Both the position numbers and the translations under genes were made by a program. Source: Nostoc sp. JL34 (GTDB taxonomy: Bacteria > Cyanobacteriota > Cyanobacteriia > Cyanobacteriales > Nostocaceae). Taken from it: a stretch of 64,000 nucleotides of DNA. Shown piece by piece: positions 10,701 to 17,630 of this stretch. A model generated the notes under the pieces. The model did not search any database. It saw only the letters and a program-made list of their open reading frames with translations, and was not told the origin of the DNA. The stretch covers positions 92,424-156,423 of the forward strand of contig NZ_JABXKQ010000108.1 of assembly GCF_017114945.1 (NCBI RefSeq), read 5' to 3'. Position 1 is the stretch's first letter. Each line of letters starts with the position of its first letter.

Positions 10701-13700
10701 AGCTGAATAAATATACATATACTGTTAACCCACGGCAAAGCGATGACTACGATGCCTTGCTTCAAGAACTCCAAAAAGAGAGTTTGATTCCAAATGGATT
10801 AGCTCACTTTTGGAGCATTACACCAAATGATACGTTACCTTGCAATGAGTTAAAAGAACAAACACAATTATCACATCAGTTTTTTGAAAATTGTCAGAAT
10901 CTCGGTTTTTGGAGTTTGTTGTATTTAATACAGGCATTAGGAAGACAAAATATCAGCGATTCTCTGAAGCTGAGGGTTGTAACTAACAATCTACATAATG
11001 TTAGCGGCGACGAAAATTTACGCCCAGAAAAGGCAACAATATTGGGGCCGTGTAAGATAATTCCCAAGGAATATCTAAACATTAATTCCTGTCTGATCGA
11101 TGTAGTAATTCCTGCTGCTAACATCTCACCAACACAAAAATTTATCGACTATCTGGTTACTGAGCTGACAACACAGGAAACTGATAATATCGTTGCTTAT
11201 CGTGGATCTCATCGCTGGATTCAAACCTTTGAAACTGTTCGTTTGGATAATAGTACTCCAGCTAAAACTAGGTTAAAGCAAGAAGGAGTTTACTTAATTA
11301 CTGGTGGACTTGGCGGTATCGGTTTGGTGCTGGCGGAATATTTAGCGAAGACAGTACAAGCTAAGTTAATTTTAATTGGCAGAAAGGGATTGCCGGAGCG
11401 ATCGCAGTGGCAGCAATGGCTAGAAACTCATGATAGTAAGGATAGTGTCAGCTGCAAAATCCAAAAAATGCTAGCACTTGAAGAGTTGGGGTCAGAGGTT
11501 GAGGTTAAAAGTGCCGATGTAGCTAGCTACGAACAAATGCAGGTAGCCGTTGCTGAAGCTTTAGAAAAATTTGGTCAAATCAATGGTGTCATCCATGCAG
11601 CGGGTATTGCTGGTGGTGGCATTGTTCAACTAAAAACACAGGATGTAGCAAACAGCGTATTAGCACCAAAAGTCAAAGGCACATTAGTATTAGAGGAGAT
11701 TTTAAAGTTACAAAATATTAATTTAGATTTTTTAGTCCTTTGTTCATCTCAAAGCTCTATCTTGAGTGAATTTGGACAGGTAGATTATTGTGCAGCGAAT
11801 GCATTTCTGGATATTTATGCAGATTATCGGAATTCTAAATCTGACCAATTGACAGTGGCAATCAACTGGGGTACTTGGCAAGAGGTAGGGATGGCAGTAG
11901 AGACAGCACTACCAGAACAATTAAAACTTCAACGTGAAGAGGATCTCAAAAAAGGAATATTATCTCAAGAAGGTGCCGAAGCTTTTAATCGCATTTTGCT
12001 AAGTAGCTTGCCTCATGTTGTTGTATCCCCGCAAGACTTCCAAACAGTAATTGAACAGGACAATTCTTTCAATTATCTAGAACAAGAATTAGCCCTTTTA
12101 TCAGAGACATCAAAAACAAATCTTTCTAAACTAAGCCATCCTCGTCCAAATTTGGCAAATGCTTATGTTGCTCCTTGTAACGAAGTTGAGCAGACCCTTG
12201 CTGATATTTGGCAACAATTTCTGGGAATCGATAAAGTTGGTATTCATGACAACTTTTTTGAATTGGCAGGAGATTCCATCATTACAATTCAAATTGTTGC
12301 CAAAGCTAACCAACTAGGTTTGAAGTTGACTTCTCAACAAATGTTTATGCACCAAACTATCGCTGAATTAGCGACAGCAACAGGTGTAGCTGAAACTAAC
12401 CTGAGTGAAAAGAGTTCAATAAATAGAGAACTATATCTAACACCTATTCAGCATCGCTTCTTTGAGCAGAATCAAGCAGATGCACATTCTTGTAACCAGT
12501 CTTTAATACTGGAAATGCAACAAATATGCGATCCTAAAGTATTAAAGCAGGCTGTAGAATATGTGATTGAATACCACGATGTATTTCGTCTGCGTTTTCT
12601 TCAAAAAGAATCTAGCTGGCAGCAAATTAAAGCTAATACCAATGATATAATGGTATACAAGCATCTGGATTTGTCTGCACTTCCAGAAAATCAGCAAAAA
12701 TATGCTTTTGAATCTGCGATCGCAGAACTACAAAGTAACTTCAACTTAAGTGAAGGGCCCCTTGTAAAAGTAGCTTTTATTGAATTGCGATCGCCGACAA
12801 ATAGCTACCTAGTAATTACCATCCACCATCTTTTAATAGATGCTGTTTCTTGGCAGATTTTGCTAAAAGATTTACAAACAGTTTATCAGCAACTGAGTCA
12901 AGGTAAAGCTATACAGTTGTCTGATAAAGGCACTTCATTCAAGCGCTGGAAGCAGTGTGTGCAAGAGTACGCTCAGACATCAGAAATGATTCATGAGCAA
13001 GACTACTGGTTAGCAAAAGCTCAAAAACCTTTCTACAGTCTACTTGTTGACTATTCTGCAAGGGAAAATACAGTATCTAACACTGAGATAGTATCAATTT
13101 CTCTAGATAAACAGGAAACACAAGCCTTATTAAAAAATGTCAATAAGGCTTATAACACCCAGATAAACGATGTTCTCTTAACAGCGTTGGTGCAAGCTTT
13201 TGCAAAGTGGACAGGAGAGCAGCAATTATGGGTAGATGTTAAAGATAATGGTCGAGATATAATCTTCAAAGATGTTAACGATATATCTCTATCTGATACG
13301 ATTGGTTTATTTACAACTTGCTTCCCAGTCATTTTAGATATAACAGAGGCTTCCGATCAAGGAAGTGCATTGATAGCAGTCAAAGAGTATTTACGTAGCA
13401 TTCAGAATAAAGGTATTGGGTACGATATACTGCGCTATATCAGAAGTAATTCAGAAATAAATTCCAAGCTAAAATCTTTTCCACAACCTCAAATAAGTTT
13501 TCATTACTTAGGTAACTTTGACCCTGTTATATCCCAGTCATATTTATTTGATTTAACCGGCCAGTCTATTAGACTCAACCAAAGTCAAAATGCAAATCAA
13601 TTTTACTTACTGGAAATAAATGGAATTATTGTTCAAGAACAACTGCAATTGAACTGGATTTATAGTACAGCGGTTCATCGTCGAGAAACAATTGAAACTT

Positions 13701-13867
13701 TAGCTAAAAGCTTCATTGGAGCTATGCAAAGCATAATTGATCACTGTCAGTCTCTTGAGACAGAAAAATATACACCTTCTGACTTTCCCAGAGCTAACTT
13801 GAATCAACAAGACCTAGATAAATTCCTGACAAAAATTAATCGAGCAAGTGAGAAAAAAGCACAATGA
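7787..13867 (+). CDS. PKS module KS-AT-KR-ACP fused to a degenerate epimerisation domain
   Basis: The protein has 2026 residues. The KS (about 10-440) has active Cys184 in QTACSTSL, EAHGTGTSLGDP and NIGHLD. The AT (about 535-850) has Ser631 in GHSIGE and HAFH, which points to malonyl-CoA. The KR (about 1165-1400) has an intact TGGLGGIG and the VDYCAANAF tyrosine, so a beta-hydroxyl is expected. The carrier serine is Ser1497 in AGDSI, the form usual before epimerisation domains. Residues about 1550-2000 are epimerisation-like (PIQHRFFEQN, HHLLIDAVSW, SFHYLGNFD), but the EGHGRE motif reads KDNGRD with Lys1819 at the catalytic Glu site. An epimerisation domain behind a ketide carrier is unusual. 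Its stop overlaps the next start by 4 bp. Confidence 0.93.
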   Translation: MSIPTGADHSNGSEIAIIGLAGRFPGAKNIDEFWHNLKNGIESISWFSDQELLESGVDAALLGNPSYVKRNAVIEDAELFDADFFGFNPRDAEITDPQHRIFLECAWEALEKAGYNSETYNGSIGVFAGSNLSGYLLNIYFNQNIRNSVDEQQIAIAGDKDYLATRTSYKLNLTGPSYTVQTACSTSLVAVHLACQSLLNGECDMALVGGVSISASRKSGYLYNEGGINSPDGHCRAFDAKARGTVGGEGVGIVVLKRLEDALTDRDSIDAVIKGSAINNDGSNKVSYTAPRIEGQAKVIKTAQVVAELEPETITYIEAHGTGTSLGDPIEIAALTQAFQSSTKKKGFCAIGSLKTNIGHLDAAAGVAGLIKTVLALKHKQIPPSLHFEEPNPQIDFANSPFYVNNKLSQWKVDKHPRRAGVSSFGIGGTNAHVILEEAPLFTSQESISRPWQLLAISAKTQTALESTTTNLTNYLTQYPDINLADVAHTLQVGRRNFSHRRVLLCQDIQDAIKILTASNQQGVFSNFSETRNHSIVFMFPGQGAQYVNMGRELYKTEAIFREQVDDCCELLKPHLKLNLKDILYPSTIEATQEKLKQTSLTQVALFVIEYALAKLWMAWGVHPQVMIGHSIGEYVAACISGVFSLEEALTLVVIRGRLMQQVEPGSMLSVSLSAKEIQPMLGSELSLAASNAPSLCVVSGATNAIELLQNSLIEQGVDCRRLHTSHAFHSQMMEPILEPFLRHVREVNLKPPQIPFVSNVTGTWIMAKQATDPDYWARHLRQPVLFNEGIIELLQQPERMLLEVGPGRTLTTLAKRQSISQTVVLTSLRHPQEQISDVAFLLNTLSRLWLSGLQINWAGFYTKEQRRHIPLPTYPFERQRYWIEANPETVLSKAWQKSSGKKPDIADWFYVPIWKQSTPLEFFQGKKIVTDKNTRWLVFIDDYGIGSEVAKRLEQQSQNVVKVRVADKFTKLNKYTYTVNPRQSDDYDALLQELQKESLIPNGLAHFWSITPNDTLPCNELKEQTQLSHQFFENCQNLGFWSLLYLIQALGRQNISDSLKLRVVTNNLHNVSGDENLRPEKATILGPCKIIPKEYLNINSCLIDVVIPAANISPTQKFIDYLVTELTTQETDNIVAYRGSHRWIQTFETVRLDNSTPAKTRLKQEGVYLITGGLGGIGLVLAEYLAKTVQAKLILIGRKGLPERSQWQQWLETHDSKDSVSCKIQKMLALEELGSEVEVKSADVASYEQMQVAVAEALEKFGQINGVIHAAGIAGGGIVQLKTQDVANSVLAPKVKGTLVLEEILKLQNINLDFLVLCSSQSSILSEFGQVDYCAANAFLDIYADYRNSKSDQLTVAINWGTWQEVGMAVETALPEQLKLQREEDLKKGILSQEGAEAFNRILLSSLPHVVVSPQDFQTVIEQDNSFNYLEQELALLSETSKTNLSKLSHPRPNLANAYVAPCNEVEQTLADIWQQFLGIDKVGIHDNFFELAGDSIITIQIVAKANQLGLKLTSQQMFMHQTIAELATATGVAETNLSEKSSINRELYLTPIQHRFFEQNQADAHSCNQSLILEMQQICDPKVLKQAVEYVIEYHDVFRLRFLQKESSWQQIKANTNDIMVYKHLDLSALPENQQKYAFESAIAELQSNFNLSEGPLVKVAFIELRSPTNSYLVITIHHLLIDAVSWQILLKDLQTVYQQLSQGKAIQLSDKGTSFKRWKQCVQEYAQTSEMIHEQDYWLAKAQKPFYSLLVDYSARENTVSNTEIVSISLDKQETQALLKNVNKAYNTQINDVLLTALVQAFAKWTGEQQLWVDVKDNGRDIIFKDVNDISLSDTIGLFTTCFPVILDITEASDQGSALIAVKEYLRSIQNKGIGYDILRYIRSNSEINSKLKSFPQPQISFHYLGNFDPVISQSYLFDLTGQSIRLNQSQNANQFYLLEINGIIVQEQLQLNWIYSTAVHRRETIETLAKSFIGAMQSIIDHCQSLETEKYTPSDFPRANLNQQDLDKFLTKINRASEKKAQ

Positions 13868-15267
13868 AAGCAGAAAATGTCGAGGACATATATGAACTGA
13901 CGCCCGTACAAAAGGGGATGCTCTTTCACTGTTTATACGCAAGCGAATCAGCATTATACTTTTTTCACCATACCTTAACTTTGCATGGTAATCCAAATGT
14001 AGAGGCTTTTGAACAAGCATGGCAACAAGTAGTAGATAGACATACAGTTTTGCGTACAGGATTTTATTGGGAAGACATTGATAATCCATTACAAGTTGTT
14101 TATAAACAAGTAAAAATTACCTTAAATCAAGATGATTGGCGTGGTGTTGAGGAAGCAGAACAACAAGAGCGATTAAAATTATTTCTAGAGAGCGATCGCA
14201 AATTAGGTTTTGACTTTTCCCAACCATGTTTAATGCGTATAACTTTAATTCGTCTTGCTGATGAGCGCTATGAATTTATTTGGAGCAATCACCATATAAC
14301 CACAGACGGATGGTCTGGGCCGATCATATTAGAAGAATGCTTACAAATCTACGAAGCGCTTTGTGATTGTAAAGAAGTGAACTTATTGCCAACTCGTCCT
14401 TTTAGGAATTACATCGACTGGTTGCAGCAACAAAGTATAACCAAGACCGAAAGTTTTTGGCGTGAAGCATTACAAGGAGTGAAAGCACCAACTCCCCTAA
14501 CTTATATAGAAAACAATCAATTATCTAACCAAGAGGAAAGGTACGATGAAGAGATCGTTAAACTATCAGAAGCAACTACAAAATCATTACTATCTTTTGC
14601 TACAAAAAATCGTCTAACTCTTGCCACATTAGTTAATGGAATTTGGTCTATTCTTCTTAGTCGTTACACTTGTCGTAACAATATAATTTATGGATTCACT
14701 GTCACAGGAAGACCAGTAGATTTAGCTGAAGTAGAGTCAATGGTTGGTATGTTTATAAATACCTTACCAATAAATGTCAAGTTAAATACTGAGCAGCAGT
14801 TATTGTCGTGGCTACAAGATTTTCAGATCCAACTAGTCAAAGCGCGTCATCATGAATATACTCCACTTACGCAAATTCAGGGTTGGAGTGAAGTACCACG
14901 GAATTTACCTCTATTTGAAACTATTGTTGTGGTTGAAAACTTTCCAGTCAGCCAATTTTTAAAAAGCTGGGAAGGAAATATAGAATTTGAGCTAACTGGA
15001 ACTTATTACAGAAATAACTACCCTTTGAATTTAGTTATATATCCAGAAGCCGAAATTATAGTCGCAATTTCATACGATTCTCGTAGATTTGATATCGCTA
15101 CAATTACTGGAATAATTAGCGATTTTCAAATCCTGCTACAAGAAATAATGACTAATCCTTATGCTCAAATTAAAGATTTATCATTTTCGACATCACAACA
15201 ACAGCAAATCTCAACATCTTTAGAAAAAGAAGCATTATTTGATTGGAAATTAGCTCCAATGTCTTAG
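13864..15267 (+). CDS. Free-standing condensation domain protein
   Basis: The 467-residue protein is one condensation domain with IYELTPVQKGMLFHCL at the start and an intact HHITTDGWS. It belongs to the subtype that usually follows an epimerisation domain (D-to-L or dual type), and here it directly follows the epimerisation-like domain, overlapping it by ATGA. It looks like the N-terminal piece of an NRPS module whose adenylation and carrier part (perhaps the protein at 17631, which has only half a C domain) is now a separate polypeptide. No adenylation or carrier domain is present. The C-terminal 20 residues are not conserved. Confidence 0.9.
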   Translation: MKAENVEDIYELTPVQKGMLFHCLYASESALYFFHHTLTLHGNPNVEAFEQAWQQVVDRHTVLRTGFYWEDIDNPLQVVYKQVKITLNQDDWRGVEEAEQQERLKLFLESDRKLGFDFSQPCLMRITLIRLADERYEFIWSNHHITTDGWSGPIILEECLQIYEALCDCKEVNLLPTRPFRNYIDWLQQQSITKTESFWREALQGVKAPTPLTYIENNQLSNQEERYDEEIVKLSEATTKSLLSFATKNRLTLATLVNGIWSILLSRYTCRNNIIYGFTVTGRPVDLAEVESMVGMFINTLPINVKLNTEQQLLSWLQDFQIQLVKARHHEYTPLTQIQGWSEVPRNLPLFETIVVVENFPVSQFLKSWEGNIEFELTGTYYRNNYPLNLVIYPEAEIIVAISYDSRRFDIATITGIISDFQILLQEIMTNPYAQIKDLSFSTSQQQQISTSLEKEALFDWKLAPMS

Positions 15268-15357
15268 ATGACTGATAATAAGTGAGTTTATTTCTGCCAA
15301 TCAGCAAAAATATTGATCGCATTTATGAGAATTGACAAGATTCAAAAGGATAAAGCT

Positions 15358-16239
15358 ATGATTGTTTCATCTGCAATAGAAAGAAGATACAAACTTTCAA
15401 GTGATGAATTCAATAAAGACTATGTTGAATTAGGAAAACCAGTCATAATTTCTGGAGTAATTCCCAGTTGGAATGGCTTTGATAAATGGTCTTTAAAATA
15501 CCTTAAAGATTTATCTCCTTCTCTAAATATTTACGCCAAAAAATTTAGTAACGATGGAATTGAGATATGTAGTCTCACAATGGAAAGATATATAGAATTA
15601 ATAGAAAACTATGAAGAAAATCCTCAAAATAATGCTAGACCACCATATTGCCATGACTTACCTTTATTTAGTTTAATACCTTCTTTAGTAAAAGATGTTC
15701 AACCATTTCCTTTTGATTATTTGCCAGAATGGTATTGGCACGAGTGGTGGCGTTACTGCCAGTTTTTCTTGGGTTCTTCTAATAGTATTACACCACTACA
15801 TTTTGATTGCCTTCTGACTAACAATATTTTCTTTCAAATTGTTGGACGTAAACAATTTACTATATTACTGCCTGAAGATGCCAAATATTGTTATCGGAAA
15901 GGCTGGCGATGGTTTCTCGTTAATCCAGAAAACCCAGATTTAAATAAATACCCAGAATATAAAAATGCCAGACCGATTAAATTTATTGTAAATCCTGGGG
16001 ATATTGTATACATGCCTCCTGGAACACTGCATCATGTTCGGAGTTTAGATATGTCGATTTCTTTTAATATTGATTGGCATACTCAAAAAAGTTCGCTTAA
16101 TGCTCTAGCAGCTATTACAAAAGGGATGCCACTTCAAAACTTATACTATAACTTTTTATTAGCTATGGGTTTAGTGTTAAAAGTACCTCCTCAAATTATT
16201 TTTAAATATTATAAGTCTTATCTTAATTATGTTTCTTAA
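15358..16239 (+). CDS. Cupin-like/JmjC-domain Fe(II)/2-oxoglutarate hydroxylase
   Basis: I start at ATG 15358 (MIVSSAIERRYKL) because AAGGATAAA lies just upstream; an in-frame ATG at 15325 has no ribosome site. The protein has about 293 residues. It shows the JmjC/cupin_8 pattern: GKPVIISGVIPSW near the start, HFD as the iron-binding pair (TPLHFDCLLT), then NPGDIVYMPPGTLHHVRSL with the distal histidine. Members hydroxylate amino-acid side chains or peptides. Its substrate is unknown; between the condensation protein and the transaminase it probably tailors an amino-acid monomer or the bound chain. It is not homologous to the TauD-type enzyme at 3374. Confidence 0.82.
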   Translation: MIVSSAIERRYKLSSDEFNKDYVELGKPVIISGVIPSWNGFDKWSLKYLKDLSPSLNIYAKKFSNDGIEICSLTMERYIELIENYEENPQNNARPPYCHDLPLFSLIPSLVKDVQPFPFDYLPEWYWHEWWRYCQFFLGSSNSITPLHFDCLLTNNIFFQIVGRKQFTILLPEDAKYCYRKGWRWFLVNPENPDLNKYPEYKNARPIKFIVNPGDIVYMPPGTLHHVRSLDMSISFNIDWHTQKSSLNALAAITKGMPLQNLYYNFLLAMGLVLKVPPQIIFKYYKSYLNYVS

Positions 16240-16324
16240 AAAATAAGACAAGTACAAGAATATATGCCGTGCACATAGTCAGTAGATTGATTAATGCCTT
16301 TTGTAATTAAAATAGAAAAATATC

Positions 16325-17581
16325 ATGAATATATTTGAAAAGTGTGAATCAAACGTCAGAAGCTATTGCCGTAATTTTCCCGATATATTTCATAGAGCTA
16401 AAGGTTCTATAATTTATTCGGATTCAGGTAAAGAATATATTGATTTTTTTGCAGGAGCAGGAGCTTTAAATTATGGACATAATCATGACTATATAAAACG
16501 AAAGGTTATGGCATATTTAGATGCCGATGGAATTGCACACGGCTTAGATATGTATACTTCAGCTAAAGAGAAGTTTTTAGCAAAGTTTGATGAAGTTATA
16601 CTAAGCTCAAGAAAACTAGATTATCGCATTCAGTTTTGTGGGCCAACAGGAACAAATGCAGTTGAAGCAGCTTTGAAGTTAGCCAGAAAAGTCAAACAAA
16701 GACCAGGTATATTCTCCTTCATGGGAGCGTATCACGGAATGACTTTAGGTAGCCTATCTATTAGTGGTAATGTCGGAATTCGAGCCGGGGCAATTGGGGC
16801 ATCAAATAATGTAACATTTATGCCTTATCCCTATGGATTTATGGAAAGTTTTGACACAATAGAATATATAAAAACAGTTTTAAATGATGTCAATTCTGGA
16901 ATTGAAAAACCAGCAGCAATAATTTTTGAAACAGTACAAGCTGAAGGTGGAGTTGTTATAGCTCCTATTGACTGGATGCAAAGACTAAGGAAGTTGTGTG
17001 ACGAGAATGATATTTTACTAATTTGTGATGATATTCAAGTCGGCTGTGGTCGAACAGGCCCTTTCTTTTCTTTTGAAAGAGCAGATATAGTTCCCGATAT
17101 GGTAGTACTCTCTAAATCTATTAGTGGGTATGGGTTTCCAATGTCACTATTATTGATTAAGCCAGAGTTGGATATATGGGAACCGGGTGAGCATAATGGT
17201 ACTTTTAGGGGGAATCAATTGGCATTTGTAGGAGCTACAGCTGCTTTAGAGTATAGAGAAAGTTGTAATTTTGAACAAGATGTTAAAGCTAAAGAGCTTT
17301 TTTTGAAAAATTTTCTAACTCAACAAATACTACCAATTAGTGAAAACATATCAATCCGTGGGATTGGGATGATTTGGGGTATTGATGTTAAAAACTTTGG
17401 TGGTAGCAGTTTCGCTAAAAGTATCACTTCACGTTGTTTTGAACTAGGGTTAATAGTTGAAAGATCAGGTAGAAATGATACTGTTATTAAAATTTTACCA
17501 CCATTAATCATTGATATGTCTACCTTAGAAAAGGGATGTTCAATTATCAAAGAAGCTTTTAATGATTGCATAGAAAACTAG
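16325..17581 (+). CDS. Class III aminotransferase, diaminobutyrate--2-oxoglutarate transaminase-like
   Basis: The 418-residue PLP enzyme resembles EctB/Dat: FFAGAGALNYGHN, GPTGTNAVEAALKLAR, GAYHGMTLGSLS, ICDDIQVGCGRTGPFFSFE and the PLP lysine in VLSKSISGYG. The family makes L-2,4-diaminobutyrate from aspartate semialdehyde and glutamate. No ectoine synthase or acetyltransferase is nearby, so this copy most likely supplies diaminobutyrate to the assembly line, in particular the A domain of the next gene and its twin at the window start. Other omega-amine transamination is possible. A ribosome site is weak (TAGAAAAATATC). Confidence 0.85.
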   Translation: MNIFEKCESNVRSYCRNFPDIFHRAKGSIIYSDSGKEYIDFFAGAGALNYGHNHDYIKRKVMAYLDADGIAHGLDMYTSAKEKFLAKFDEVILSSRKLDYRIQFCGPTGTNAVEAALKLARKVKQRPGIFSFMGAYHGMTLGSLSISGNVGIRAGAIGASNNVTFMPYPYGFMESFDTIEYIKTVLNDVNSGIEKPAAIIFETVQAEGGVVIAPIDWMQRLRKLCDENDILLICDDIQVGCGRTGPFFSFERADIVPDMVVLSKSISGYGFPMSLLLIKPELDIWEPGEHNGTFRGNQLAFVGATAALEYRESCNFEQDVKAKELFLKNFLTQQILPISENISIRGIGMIWGIDVKNFGGSSFAKSITSRCFELGLIVERSGRNDTVIKILPPLIIDMSTLEKGCSIIKEAFNDCIEN

Positions 17582-17630
17582 GATATTAGCATTAATAAGT
17601 TTGCAAGTAATTGATTACAAGGATAAAACT

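Noticed and set aside
13814..14089. 91-codon minus-strand ORF over the PKS/C-protein overlap
   Set aside because: It is a shadow of two well-supported genes and has no recognisable domain.
16325..17581. Ectoine biosynthesis (ectB)
   Set aside because: The gene is EctB-like but no ectA or ectC homologue is nearby; NRPS monomer supply fits better.
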